Positions 28,975 to 38,666 of a DNA stretch of 64,000 nt are shown piece after piece. Position 1 is the stretch's first letter, and each line of letters opens with the position of its first letter. A program made the translations under genes and the position numbers. The DNA is from Gammaproteobacteria bacterium (GTDB lineage: Bacteria; Pseudomonadota; Gammaproteobacteria; Pseudomonadales; Azotimanducaceae), in contig VXUA01000043.1 of the NCBI GenBank assembly GCA_009837185.1, positions 1-64,000 of the forward strand. Direction: 5' to 3'. A model generated the notes under the pieces. The model was not told where the DNA came from. It did no database searches and saw only the letters and a program-made list of their open reading frames with translations.

Positions 28975-29601
28975 ATGTTAGCAACACTCGATCAATTTCA
29001 TCGCGTTCCCAGAGTCCTACGGTTGGACATGTCTGGTCAACCGATTCGTTGGATTACCTGGCAAACCGCTGTCAGTCTATACACTAGGGACTTGGTGCGC
29101 TGGACGCTTGGTGAGTCCGTATTGCGAATTCGAGGAGGATATTCTCGATTAGATGGCAGTAGGACCATCGTCGACGTTAACAGCATCGTTGCCTGTGACG
29201 GTCGCATTTTTCAACGAGATCGCGGTCAAATCCCTCCACTCACGAATCAAGCACTCTTCGTTCGTGATAACAACACTTGTATGTATTGCGGACAGCAACA
29301 TTCGGTTTTCAACTTAACTCGAGATCATATCGTTCCGAGATCTATGGGTGGCACCGATGACTGGACCAATGTAGTCGCCGCGTGTAAACGGTGTAATCAT
29401 CACAAAGGTAATCGTTTAGTTGAAGACTGCGGTTGGGAACTGATCGCGCTGCCTTACACACCAAATTTAGCAGAGTACCTTGCACTAATCAATTCGGGTC
29501 GGATATTGGGCGACCAAATGTCGTTTTTACAGACACAGTTTGGAAACGCGCGTCGAAAGCGCGACGCGATCAAAGAACAGCGAGCAAGACTACCTAATTA
29601 A
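28975..29601 (+). CDS. HNH endonuclease family protein
   Basis: A 208-residue protein. The nuclease motif lies at about 100-145: zinc pair 'CMYCG', then 'LTRDHIVPRSMGGTDDWTNV' and 'AACKRCNHHKGNR', giving all HNH residues and the four Cys ligands. The N-terminal 90 residues ('RVLRLDMSGQPIRWITWQTA') are typical of a widespread single-copy bacterial HNH_5 family, not of homing endonucleases or restriction enzymes. Its cellular role is uncharacterised. It overlaps the 3' end of the M20 peptidase gene by 8 bp, tail to tail. Confidence 0.85.
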   Translation: MLATLDQFHRVPRVLRLDMSGQPIRWITWQTAVSLYTRDLVRWTLGESVLRIRGGYSRLDGSRTIVDVNSIVACDGRIFQRDRGQIPPLTNQALFVRDNNTCMYCGQQHSVFNLTRDHIVPRSMGGTDDWTNVVAACKRCNHHKGNRLVEDCGWELIALPYTPNLAEYLALINSGRILGDQMSFLQTQFGNARRKRDAIKEQRARLPN

Positions 29602-31024
29602 AGTGGTTGCCTTCTCCCGTGCGGTGGAGAACGTGAGCGACGCAACAGGTTACTCTCTCAGCAGTTGCGAGATCTAAGAATTCGTTTGGTCCGTGTGCAT
29701 TGGAGTGGGGCCCCATGACACCGGTTACGACAAATTGACATGCCGGGAATTGGTCCTCCAACATCTTCATGAATGGAATAGTACCTCCAGTTCCCATGCG
29801 TTTATAGGGGCGGCCAAAGTACAGTTCTGAAGCTTCATTCAAAGCGTCGTCAAGCCATGTTTGAACGGGTTTCGAATACCATCCAGATTCTCCGACATCG
29901 CAGTCGAAGGTAATTTTTGTTCCATTCGGCGGATCGCGTTCGAGTTCATGTTTAACAAAGGATTGCACTTTCGCGTGATTCGCTGCTGGGGGGAGCCTAA
30001 AGACTAGTTTCGCGTCCGTGTTCGGACGCAAAGTGTTACCCGCGAGTTGTGGTTCCGGAGCCCCGCCCAAACCAACGACTTCAAAACAAGGAAACCAGGT
30101 GTTCGAGGTCACCATTTGGGCCAAGTCTGTTTGATCGTACCGCTTGGTACTCGCCCAAGGATACCGTTCCACTATGGTATCTCCAAGAACTTCCGCCACT
30201 TCATTAGACTGTTCCGATACCCACTCAGGAATAGATACGTGCAAGGAATCTGCTAGAGTGCCGTCGTTGCCACTTTCGATACGTTCAAGTACGTCTCGCA
30301 GGACGCGAAAGCTTGATGGGACAATGCCTCCCGCCGCGCCTGAATGCACTCCCTCGGTAAGGACTTCCACTCGCAATGTTCCACTAACCATTCCACGTAA
30401 TGAAGTAGTCAACCAAAGCTGGTCGTAGTTGCCGCACTCAGCATCTAAACAGACTACTACATCTGGTGTGCCGATTCTGGGACTTAACACCTGCATGTAG
30501 AAGGGTAGGTCTGGACTACCACTTTCCTCGCAACCTTCGATCACGATGGTGCACCTCGGATGTGCACATCCTTGATCTTGTAATCCGGCGAGTGCAGAGA
30601 GACAAGAAAACATTGCGTAGCCGTCGTCACCAGTTCCACGCCCATAAAGGCGTCCATCTTCAAGAACTGGGTTCCATGGCCCTTTACCCTCATTCCAGCC
30701 AGTAAATTCGGGCTGTTTGTCGAAGTGACCATATAACAACACGTTTCCCGTGCCAGATTTATACGCTTCGACTTCGATGAAAATCAGTGGCGTACGACCA
30801 TCTACCTCAAGGACGTCGTATCTGATACCAACGATATCAAATGAACGGATCGAATCCGTGAGCAAACGAACCGCGTCATCCATGTGCCCGTTTTCTTTCC
30901 AATCAGGGTCAAAGACGGGTGATTTATTCGGGATCTTCGTGTAGTGTTTGAGCAGCCCAAGAATCGGGGCGCGCCACAAACTACCAATGTATTGAGTTAG
31001 GTCGCTAGGGGAAAATGTACTAAT
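29594..31024 (-). CDS. M20-family metallopeptidase, probable ATT start
   Basis: All M20 metal ligands are visible: 'LLYGHFDKQPE' (His plus catalytic Asp), 'GRGTGDDGYAMF' (bridging Asp), 'EGCEESGSPDL' (general-base Glu and ligand), 'VVCLDAECGNYD' (Asp) and 'GPHSNAHGPNEF' (His). An insert lid/dimer domain lies at about 190-330. It is probably a dipeptidase or carboxypeptidase. The only standard start, TTG at 30979, leaves out 'DLTQYIGSLW', which relatives of this family have before 'LLKHYTKIPNKSPVFD'. Upstream in frame are only ATT at 31024 and the stop TAA. AGGAG (31033-31037) lies 8 nt before that ATT, so I place the start there (476 residues). Last gene of a minus-strand cluster, after cysS. 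Confidence 0.85.
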   Translation of the reverse strand: MSTFSPSDLTQYIGSLWRAPILGLLKHYTKIPNKSPVFDPDWKENGHMDDAVRLLTDSIRSFDIVGIRYDVLEVDGRTPLIFIEVEAYKSGTGNVLLYGHFDKQPEFTGWNEGKGPWNPVLEDGRLYGRGTGDDGYAMFSCLSALAGLQDQGCAHPRCTIVIEGCEESGSPDLPFYMQVLSPRIGTPDVVVCLDAECGNYDQLWLTTSLRGMVSGTLRVEVLTEGVHSGAAGGIVPSSFRVLRDVLERIESGNDGTLADSLHVSIPEWVSEQSNEVAEVLGDTIVERYPWASTKRYDQTDLAQMVTSNTWFPCFEVVGLGGAPEPQLAGNTLRPNTDAKLVFRLPPAANHAKVQSFVKHELERDPPNGTKITFDCDVGESGWYSKPVQTWLDDALNEASELYFGRPYKRMGTGGTIPFMKMLEDQFPACQFVVTGVMGPHSNAHGPNEFLDLATAERVTCCVAHVLHRTGEGNHFN

Positions 31025-31083
31025 ACGAACTTCTCCTGTATGAGGCTTGAAGGGGGTGTTCGATTAATCGATTAAGGTACATA

Positions 31084-32490
31084 TTATCTTCGCGACCATC
31101 GTGTACCGTTTCGGGTATCTTCAAGATCGATCCCTTTTGCCGCAAGAAAGTCTCTAATTTCATCGGCCCGAGCATAGTCCTTGTTGCGTCGAGCTTCGTT
31201 TCGCTCAGTAATGAGTTCTTCGATTGTTCTTGTCTCGATGACATCGTCCTCGGGTTGAAAATATTCGGACACTGGTACGTTAAAAAGACCCAACAACCAA
31301 GCTCCAGCAAGGAATTGATCTCGAAGTTCACTAACCGTGGAACGATTTGAAGTAGCTTGAATTTTCTTCGCTAACGCATGCAATTCTGATATAGCTAATG
31401 GAGTGTGCAAGTCATCTCGCAGAGGGTCTAACACTTCTTTAGGAATTTGAGACGAAGGAACAGCACGAAAATCAGGTGCGGTCGGTGACTCCTCGCCAAC
31501 AAGTTCACTCGCATGTCGCAGTGCGCGATAAAGTGATGCTACACTCTGACTAGCTTGTTGCAACAATTGGTCGCTCCATAGTAGACTCTGACGATAGTGA
31601 CCTGTTAACAGCGCATAGCGAATCACCTCACCTGGATATCGTTTCCGTAGGTCAGTAATGGTCACCACATTGCCCACACTCTTGGCCATTTTTTGACCAC
31701 CCATATTCAACATACCGTTATGCATCCAGTAGTTGACGTATTGCGCGCCGTCTTCTACCGAGGTACCTTGGGCGAGTTCGTTTTCGTTGTGGGGAAAAAT
31801 CAGGTCTGTACCTGCTCCGTGTATATCAATGTTCGGTCCTAAATGGGTTCGAATCATAGTGGAACACTCGATGTGCCAACCTGGACGTCCCACACCCCAC
31901 GGGGAGTCCCAACCCGGTTGATCAGTCGACGAAGGCTTCCACAATACGAAGTCCTTCGGATCCCGTTTGTAAGGAGCTACTTCGACTCTAGCACCATCCA
32001 GCAACTCTTCCATGGTCCGACGAGACAACTTGCCGTAGTCAGAATTTGTCGAGACTGCAAACAGTACATGACCTTCAGCTTCATACGCAGCTCCACGGGT
32101 AATCAATGTATCGATCTCTTGGATGATTTCATCAATTAATTGCGTCGGTTTTGGTTCTATATCAGGTTCTAGTACGTGCAAGGCTTGCATGTCTTCTTGA
32201 AACGCTACAGTGAATCGTTCTGTAAGCTCTTGCCACGGTTCATTGTTGATTTGCGCCGCGGTGATGATCTTGTCTTCAATGTCTGTGATGTTGCGCACAT
32301 AGGTCACTTGCGGGTAGAGTACGCGAAGTAGTCGCACTAAAACATCGAAAACAACAGCACAGAGGCCGTTTCCAATGTGCACACGATCGTAAACCGTGGG
32401 TCCGCACACATAAATTGTTACATGCGCGGGATCAATCGGAACAAAAAGACGTTTTTCCCTTGCCTTCGTGTCGTATAGGAATAAATCCAT
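31084..32490 (-). CDS. cysS: Cysteinyl-tRNA synthetase
   Basis: A 468-residue class I synthetase that charges tRNA-Cys in the cytoplasm. Zinc ligand Cys29 is in 'YVCGPTVYDRVHIGNG', which also holds the HIGH-type motif HIGN (38-41). Further zinc-site residues are in 'WHIECSTMIR' and 'FPHNENELAQ'. The KMSKS loop reads 'QKMAKSVGNVV', with Ala instead of the first Ser. The C-terminal helical and anticodon domain has 'RNEARRNKDYARADEIRDF' and 'GIDLEDTRNGTRW'. Length fits the family (about 460). 77 bp separate it from the aminopeptidase gene upstream. Confidence 0.96.
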   Translation of the reverse strand: MDLFLYDTKAREKRLFVPIDPAHVTIYVCGPTVYDRVHIGNGLCAVVFDVLVRLLRVLYPQVTYVRNITDIEDKIITAAQINNEPWQELTERFTVAFQEDMQALHVLEPDIEPKPTQLIDEIIQEIDTLITRGAAYEAEGHVLFAVSTNSDYGKLSRRTMEELLDGARVEVAPYKRDPKDFVLWKPSSTDQPGWDSPWGVGRPGWHIECSTMIRTHLGPNIDIHGAGTDLIFPHNENELAQGTSVEDGAQYVNYWMHNGMLNMGGQKMAKSVGNVVTITDLRKRYPGEVIRYALLTGHYRQSLLWSDQLLQQASQSVASLYRALRHASELVGEESPTAPDFRAVPSSQIPKEVLDPLRDDLHTPLAISELHALAKKIQATSNRSTVSELRDQFLAGAWLLGLFNVPVSEYFQPEDDVIETRTIEELITERNEARRNKDYARADEIRDFLAAKGIDLEDTRNGTRWSRR

Positions 32491-32567
32491 AGTTTTGCGA
32501 TCTGCGTGCTGACTACTGGTGACCGTATATGAAGTCGTCGAAAGACATGCGAGTGTGTTAGCGGTCG

Positions 32568-33938
32568 TTAACCGTTAAACCGATTCTCAATGTAGTGAAA
32601 AGCTGCACGAATTACAGAACCTTCACCTCCCGCAGGATGTGCAGGTCGGGTCTTAGTGTTGCTTCCCATTAAATCAAAATGCACCCAGGGTACCTTATCG
32701 ACGAAGTGTTCAAGGAACAAGGCTGCAGTAATTGCACCACCAGCTGCCATGGAACTGATGTTGCAAATGTCGGCAACACTGGATTTGAGAGTATCGCGAT
32801 AATCGTCGAACAGCGGCATCCTCCAGATCGGTTCAGAAGTTGCTTTAGATGAAGCAACCAGTCCTTCAGCTAAGCTGTCGTTATTAGAAAACATTGCTGG
32901 TAGGTTGAACCCAAGAGCTACTCGCGCAGCACCTGTTAGAGTCGCGAAATCTAGCATAAATTCTGGCTTCTCTTCCGCGGCGAGAGCTAACGCGTCGCAG
33001 AGTATGAGTCGACCTTCCGCGTCGGTGTTGCCGACTTCAACGGTCGTACCTTTATAGGTAGTAATGACGTCGCCAGGTCGATACGCATTGTCGGATACGG
33101 CATTTTCGACCGCAGGGATCATCAGGCGCATTCTTACATTTAGTTTCCTTGCCATGATTAATTGCGACAACCCTAATGCCATGGCGGAACCAGCCATATC
33201 TTTCTTCATGTCTCGCATGCCCTGTGCGTTTTTGAGATCTAGACCTCCTGAATCGAAGCACACGCCTTTACCCATGATGGTAATCTTGGGTGCGTTCTCA
33301 TCGCCCCATCGGAATTCCATTAGTCGTGGCGGAGATTTACTCGCTCGACCGACGGTGTGAATAGTTCTAAAACCTCTTTCCAAAAGTTCGTCGCCTCGTG
33401 TAACACTCAGATCAACTCCAAAACGTTTGCAGACACCGGTAACTGCGTCTTCCAGTTCGTCTGGGAGCATGTCTCCCGCCCCCGTATTGATCAAGTCCCG
33501 CGCTAGATTGATTGCATCCACTTCGTCTTGAACGCTTGCGAATTGTGAATCGACATACAGAGTCGCTCGTTTTTCGGCTTTGGAAGCCTTGGTTTTGTAC
33601 TTGTCAAAGGTATACGCACCCATACCCCATCCAAGGGCGAGCTTATAAAGATCATCCTGCGGAGCTGTACGAAGGCAAAAGTTTCCTTCTCCTAATTTCT
33701 GCGACAACAATCCAAGACTTGCTTTGGAAGGAGAATCACCGATACCGGCGACAACACTGGTAGGATTACCGTTTGAATCAGGTAAGTGAAAAAACTGATT
33801 CGCTTTCCCACGAAAATTGGTGAGCTTCACCCAAGACTTCGTAGCGTCCGAGCACTCTTGATGCCACTGTTCAAATTCACTACTTGATACCAAGTCGATG
33901 GGAATTGTTCCATTCGGAGGTTGTTCAAAAACTAACAT
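32568..33938 (-). CDS. M17 leucyl aminopeptidase family protein
   Basis: The start at 33938 ('MLVFEQPPNGTIPIDLV') has AAGGA 5 bases upstream; the extension to 33986 has no support. 456 residues. The catalytic C-terminal domain has the two-zinc motifs 'MGKGVCFDSGGLDLK' (Lys and Asp), 'MKKDMAGSAMALG' and 'VGNTDAEGRLILCDAL', the M17 signature. The N-terminal domain is short, as in PepB-like members, and the 'PAHPAGGEGSVIRA' C-terminus also fits a compact M17 enzyme. It releases N-terminal amino acids from peptides in the cytoplasm. It follows lipA by 40 bp. Confidence 0.9.
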   Translation of the reverse strand: MLVFEQPPNGTIPIDLVSSSEFEQWHQECSDATKSWVKLTNFRGKANQFFHLPDSNGNPTSVVAGIGDSPSKASLGLLSQKLGEGNFCLRTAPQDDLYKLALGWGMGAYTFDKYKTKASKAEKRATLYVDSQFASVQDEVDAINLARDLINTGAGDMLPDELEDAVTGVCKRFGVDLSVTRGDELLERGFRTIHTVGRASKSPPRLMEFRWGDENAPKITIMGKGVCFDSGGLDLKNAQGMRDMKKDMAGSAMALGLSQLIMARKLNVRMRLMIPAVENAVSDNAYRPGDVITTYKGTTVEVGNTDAEGRLILCDALALAAEEKPEFMLDFATLTGAARVALGFNLPAMFSNNDSLAEGLVASSKATSEPIWRMPLFDDYRDTLKSSVADICNISSMAAGGAITAALFLEHFVDKVPWVHFDLMGSNTKTRPAHPAGGEGSVIRAAFHYIENRFNG

Positions 33939-33978
33939 AAAAATCCTTAAATCTAAATAAAAATGTGATGTCGCTACG

Positions 33979-34968
33979 TCACGCAATGTGACTGATCAAT
34001 CGATCAGCACGATAACTGGAGCGAACTAGCGGACCTGCAGCAACATCTTTGAATCCGAGCTCGCAACCCAATTGTCGGTACGAATCAAACTCATCGGGAT
34101 GAACCCATCGTTCGACCGGAAGATGATTGCGCGTGGGTCGTAGATACTGTCCGAGGGTCAAAAAGTCTACACCATGCCGTAACAGATCGTGCATGGTTTG
34201 TTCGATTTCGTCATCGGTTTCTCCCAGCCCTAGCATCAAACTTGACTTCGTTTGCACCGAATCTGAAGTCTTGGCGTGTTCCAGAACACGGAGAGTTTGG
34301 TCATACCCAGCTCGAGGGTCTCGAACTGGGTAGGTCAGTCGTTCGACGGTTTCGATGTTCTGGGCAAATACACTGATAGGCGAACTCGTCACTGTGTCAA
34401 CGGCAAATAGGTCTCCGCCGAAATCTGGTGTCAGAGCCTCAATAACCGTAGTGGGATTTACGTCGTGAATCGCGTGCACGCACGCGGCGTAGTGGGCGGC
34501 TCCGCCATCTTTGAGGTCGTCGCGGTCCACTGAAGTCAGAACCACGTACTTTAGTTTCATGAGCTGCACTGCGCGCGCACTTTTCCGAGGCTCGTCTGCA
34601 TCGATCCACCCATTTGGATTGCCTGTGTCGACAGAACAAAACCGACACGCGCGGGTACAAACCGACCCTAACAACATCAGCGTTGCAGTACCTGCACTCC
34701 AACATTCCCCTAGGTTCGGACAATGGGATTCTTCGCATACTGTATGTAACTGGTGATCGTGCACGGCGGCGTTCACAGCCTCATACTTTCGCCCACTTGG
34801 CAATCGGGCACGGATCCAAGGCGGCTTTCGATCTGTTGGTGTAATCTCGGTACTTGCTACCAATCGCGCACTTCTTTTGCTCTTCAATCCGTCGCGGATG
34901 GCTGAAAACCCGTGATGAGTGAGGTACTTCTCGCCGCTCTTTGCTTTAATTGTGGTCGTGTTTGGCAT
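33979..34968 (-). CDS. lipA: Lipoyl synthase
   Basis: A 329-residue radical SAM enzyme inserting two sulfurs into octanoyl-lipoyl domains. The auxiliary cluster is Cys78, Cys83, Cys89 ('[13 protein letters not shown]') with the C-terminal Ser ligand in 'VRSSYRAD'. The radical SAM cluster is Cys104, Cys108, Cys111 ('CTRACRFC'). '[19 protein letters not shown]' and '[15 protein letters not shown]' are also diagnostic. lipB is not next to it. It lies 26 bp after the ABC exporter pair on the minus strand and is probably cotranscribed. Confidence 0.97.
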   Translation of the reverse strand: MPNTTTIKAKSGEKYLTHHGFSAIRDGLKSKRSARLVASTEITPTDRKPPWIRARLPSGRKYEAVNAAVHDHQLHTVCEESHCPNLGECWSAGTATLMLLGSVCTRACRFCSVDTGNPNGWIDADEPRKSARAVQLMKLKYVVLTSVDRDDLKDGGAAHYAACVHAIHDVNPTTVIEALTPDFGGDLFAVDTVTSSPISVFAQNIETVERLTYPVRDPRAGYDQTLRVLEHAKTSDSVQTKSSLMLGLGETDDEIEQTMHDLLRHGVDFLTLGQYLRPTRNHLPVERWVHPDEFDSYRQLGCELGFKDVAAGPLVRSSYRADRLISHIA

Positions 34969-34994
34969 ATCGCAAATCGAAGTTTACAAAATTT

Positions 34995-36875
34995 TTACAG
35001 AGACTCCCGTTGTCCTGAGTCTTGCCGGAATTGGAAATTGTGCAGAGTATGATAGATTCCTTTGGTTTGAAGTAGTTCATCATGCGTGCCCAACTCCGCC
35101 ACGCGACCCTCATCAAGAACTAGAACGCGATCAGCGTTTTGAATTGTTTGCAACCGGTGTGCGATGATAATTGATGTCCTCGTGGTCGTCAAAACTTCAA
35201 GTGCTTCTTGAATGAGTACTTCGGACTCGGTGTCAATATTTGCCGTTGCTTCGTCGAGGACAAGAATTTCCGGGTTCGCAGCAAGTACGCGTGCAAAGGC
35301 TAGTAGTTGCCTTTGTCCCTGTGAGAGATTCTGTCCCCGTTCAGATAGTAGCGTGTCGTATCCGTCAGGGAGTGTTTCGATGAACTCATGCGCGTTCACA
35401 TACTGAGCAGCAGCCATAACCCTTGCCCGTGTTAGCGAAGAGTCTCCTAGTGTGATATTGTCGTGGATTGAACCGGAAAAAATGTGAAAGTCCTGCAAGA
35501 CCACGCCTATGCGTTGTCTTAAATCTTTGGATCGAATGTCATTGACGTCAATACCGTCAAGAAAGACAGAACCGTCCGGAATATCGTAGAACCGATTCAA
35601 CAACCGTATTAAAGTACTTTTCCCAGATCCCGTTGTACCTACTATCGCGAGATTTTCACCGGGTTGAATCGTAAGCGACACACCCTTGATCACAGGTTCG
35701 TCTCGATAAGCAAACTCTAGATTCCTAAATTCGATTTTTCCTTGTAAACGCTCAGGCAGCGTTACGGGATTTTCCGGTTCGTGCAACGACTCATCCCAAT
35801 CCAAGGCTTGAAAAATTCTCTCGCCACTAGCCATCGCCCGAAACAAGATGTTTATTTGTTCGCCCAGTACGACGATCGGATGGAAAAGCATATCGATGAA
35901 CCTGGTGAACAGAACCAGACCGCCGAGAGTGATTGCTTCTCGTAGTACTTTTCCTCCAGCAAACCACAGGATCACACCAATGGCCAGCGACGCAATGTTT
36001 TCGTTGAATGAAGTGTAGATTGTCTCATGCCGCATCGACCGTGTCTCGAAACCGAGATTATTGGTATTGATACGTTGATAGCGCTTGTAGTTGTAGTCTT
36101 CACGTCCCGATATTTGTACTACCTGTAGTCCATTGAGATTTTCTTGAAGGTTTTGATTGAGGGCTGATACGGACTGCCTTACTAAGCGAAACAACCGCCG
36201 AGTGTATCTCCGGAAGACCATCGTAATCACAGCTAACAGTGGAAGGTACATTAGCAGGACTAGTGAAGTCTCAACGTTGATGCTCAGCATCACCACAAGT
36301 GCAAAGCAGAAGGGTAGAAATTCACCGATCAACGAACCGAGCCCTCGCAGAAGTTCGTAAAGTGCTTCGATGTCGTTCGTTACTCGAGTCATCACGCGAC
36401 CGACTGCAACATTGTCGTAAAAGGAAGCGGGACGAGTTTCTAAATGTTGGAAAAGATCACGGCGAAGGTCTCGCAACCCATTCACTACCGCGAGGGTGAG
36501 AGTAACTCGGTGATAGTGTCCAGCCAAGGCCCATACAACCTGAGCAATGACGTATAAACTACACGCGATGAATAGTGTGGAAAATCCTGTGTATTGAGCG
36601 AGTGTCTCGGTCAGATCAATTAGACCAAAATCAGGCACAAGCGCACTGGTCTCTTGACGAAAAATGTGATCGATTACGACGATCGAAGAAATTAGAAGTA
36701 GTACGATCGCGAAAAATGAAGAAATGCATACTAGCAAGATGCTTACTGTGAGTGTAAACCAATAGGGTTTCAACCACTTGAGCAGGCGAAGTAAGAGACG
36801 TGTATTGAGGATCGCACCAGAGAGGTCCGCTTCGAATGCGCTGTAATCCCGAGATGTTTGGGTTCGAACGTTCAT
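34995..36875 (-). CDS. ABC exporter half, MdlB-like (canonical ATPase site)
   Basis: A 626-residue fusion of a six-helix membrane domain (about 30-330) and an ABC ATPase. Walker A is 'VGTTGSGKSTLIRLL', signature 'LSQGQRQLLAFARVL', Walker B 'ILVLDEATANIDTESE' with the catalytic Glu, and H-loop 'IIIAHRLQTIQNADRV'. Its start overlaps the end of the other half-transporter by 4 bp, so the two should make a heterodimer of the MdlA/MdlB (LmrCD, TM287/288) type. Substrate unknown: drugs, lipids and peptides are all possible. The signature uses LSQGQ instead of LSGGQ, seen in this subgroup. Confidence 0.9.
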   Translation of the reverse strand: MNVRTQTSRDYSAFEADLSGAILNTRLLLRLLKWLKPYWFTLTVSILLVCISSFFAIVLLLISSIVVIDHIFRQETSALVPDFGLIDLTETLAQYTGFSTLFIACSLYVIAQVVWALAGHYHRVTLTLAVVNGLRDLRRDLFQHLETRPASFYDNVAVGRVMTRVTNDIEALYELLRGLGSLIGEFLPFCFALVVMLSINVETSLVLLMYLPLLAVITMVFRRYTRRLFRLVRQSVSALNQNLQENLNGLQVVQISGREDYNYKRYQRINTNNLGFETRSMRHETIYTSFNENIASLAIGVILWFAGGKVLREAITLGGLVLFTRFIDMLFHPIVVLGEQINILFRAMASGERIFQALDWDESLHEPENPVTLPERLQGKIEFRNLEFAYRDEPVIKGVSLTIQPGENLAIVGTTGSGKSTLIRLLNRFYDIPDGSVFLDGIDVNDIRSKDLRQRIGVVLQDFHIFSGSIHDNITLGDSSLTRARVMAAAQYVNAHEFIETLPDGYDTLLSERGQNLSQGQRQLLAFARVLAANPEILVLDEATANIDTESEVLIQEALEVLTTTRTSIIIAHRLQTIQNADRVLVLDEGRVAELGTHDELLQTKGIYHTLHNFQFRQDSGQRESL

Positions 36876-38641
36876 CGTTCGATTCCTAAGCTTTCTCTGT
36901 TAGGTGTATATACCGCTTCGGAATTCTCTCTCTGCATGCGCTCGAGTTCCGCATAACGACCATTTAATCGAATTAGTTCTTCATGCGTTCCACTTTCCAC
37001 AAAGCGACCCTGTTCCATAAACAGTATGCGATCGGAGTGTTTGGCAGTGGAGACGCGGTGAGAGACCAAAATGGTTGTTTGATCGACGCGTAGTTTTCTT
37101 AGCGATTGGAGTATGTAGTCTTCTGTTTCTGTGTCGACCGAAGCAAAGCAGTCGTCTAATACGAGCAATGGAGCATGTCGGATCACGCCGCGCGCGATAG
37201 TTGTTCGCTGCTTTTGGCCACCAGAAAGAGTCACGCCGCGTTCTCCGACAATCGTTTCCATTTTGCGCTCCATCGCTTCTACGGTTGCCGAGAGACTCGC
37301 CGCATCCGCGGCATGCCAGACCTGATCGATGCTTCGACGCGGTTGGTCGTAGGTAATGTTTGCGCGCAGTGGTTCAACAAAGAGGAAAGTGTCTTGCGGG
37401 ACGAATGCAACCTGTGTCCTTAATTGCTGTAAGGGATACTTGCAGATGTCGTGATCGTCTATGTAGACTGTATTCGTCGGAGTGTCGAGAAGTCGTACTA
37501 GTTGTTTCAATAAGGTGGTTTTTCCGCACCCAACTCGTCCCATAATTGTGATAGACTCGCCTTTCGCGATATTTAGATTGATATCGACTAGGGTAGGATG
37601 GGAAGATCGAGGGTAGGTGAAGGTTAGTGACTGAATGTCGATTTGACCTCGAATAACCTCGGGGACACCACGGGATGGTTTATCTTCGATTTCCGGTTCA
37701 AAGTCCAAGACTTGGTGCAACCGTTGACTGGCTACCGCGGCGCGCTGGATCAAGCTAATGATCATCCCTGCGACGCGAAATGGTTGCACGATCATGTTTA
37801 CGTATAAGAAGTAAACCGCAAACGCTCCTACACTGAGTTGCTCGGTGAGAACCAGGTGCCCGCCGTAGCCAACTATTCCAACAATCGACACGGCTGCAAG
37901 AGATGGCATGATTGCTTGCATCAACGAGTGTATTCGAGCGTGCTCAAAAAACTTGTCCGAATAAGCCTGACTATGAGTAGCAAAGCGTTTTTGTTCATTT
38001 TCTTCCTGAGCCATGGCTTGAATAGTGCGGATTCCAGAGAGGTTTTCTTGCACGTGCGAACCGAGATCACCAAGTTTTTCCTGCACCCGACGAGAAGCTA
38101 CACCAAGCTTAGATGAAGTGCGCCAAGCATAAATCAAAACAATAGGCAGTGGGGGGAGTACTACTAGCAGCAATTGCGGAGACAAAAAGAACATACAACC
38201 AAAGCCGAACATTGTTGCGTAAACAAAAATTACAACCATGGTTGTACCGTTACCAATGAGACGCCGAATCAATTGAATGTCGGCAATCGCGCGGGTCATC
38301 AAGTCACCGACTGCAAATCGAGCGAAGAAATTCGGTCCCATTAGTTGTAAATGCTGGTAAAAGACATTTCGCAAATCGCGCTGGACGAGAAAACTTGCAC
38401 GTCGCACCGCGATACGGGCTGCTGTCACGATAAAAAACCGCAAAATGACAGCGACAAAGATTCCGCAAACAGGAAACATAAGGTCGTTGCGACCGCTGGC
38501 TAGACGATCAATACCGACACCTAGAAACAAAGGTATCGAAGCTTCGCACACACGTGCAAAGAAAAACAGTACGATGCCGCCGATTAGGCGTCCTTTATAC
38601 TTTCGTACGTATTTCCAAAGTCGAAGTAAATCGCGAATCAT
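36872..38641 (-). CDS. ABC exporter half, MdlA-like (degenerate catalytic Glu)
   Basis: A 589-residue half-transporter: membrane domain (about 15-310), then ATPase with Walker A 'MGRVGCGKTTLLKQL', signature 'LSGGQKQRTTIARGV', Walker B 'LLVLDDCFASVDTETE' and H-loop 'TILVSHRVSTAKHSD'. The residue after the Walker B Asp is Asp rather than Glu, the usual hallmark of the non-hydrolysing site in asymmetric heterodimeric exporters. It is cotranslated with the following gene through a 4-bp overlap and follows asnS by 25 bp. Confidence 0.9.
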   Translation of the reverse strand: MIRDLLRLWKYVRKYKGRLIGGIVLFFFARVCEASIPLFLGVGIDRLASGRNDLMFPVCGIFVAVILRFFIVTAARIAVRRASFLVQRDLRNVFYQHLQLMGPNFFARFAVGDLMTRAIADIQLIRRLIGNGTTMVVIFVYATMFGFGCMFFLSPQLLLVVLPPLPIVLIYAWRTSSKLGVASRRVQEKLGDLGSHVQENLSGIRTIQAMAQEENEQKRFATHSQAYSDKFFEHARIHSLMQAIMPSLAAVSIVGIVGYGGHLVLTEQLSVGAFAVYFLYVNMIVQPFRVAGMIISLIQRAAVASQRLHQVLDFEPEIEDKPSRGVPEVIRGQIDIQSLTFTYPRSSHPTLVDINLNIAKGESITIMGRVGCGKTTLLKQLVRLLDTPTNTVYIDDHDICKYPLQQLRTQVAFVPQDTFLFVEPLRANITYDQPRRSIDQVWHAADAASLSATVEAMERKMETIVGERGVTLSGGQKQRTTIARGVIRHAPLLVLDDCFASVDTETEDYILQSLRKLRVDQTTILVSHRVSTAKHSDRILFMEQGRFVESGTHEELIRLNGRYAELERMQRENSEAVYTPNRESLGIER

Positions 38642-38666
38642 ACGTTAGTGAAACATTGTCTGATCA

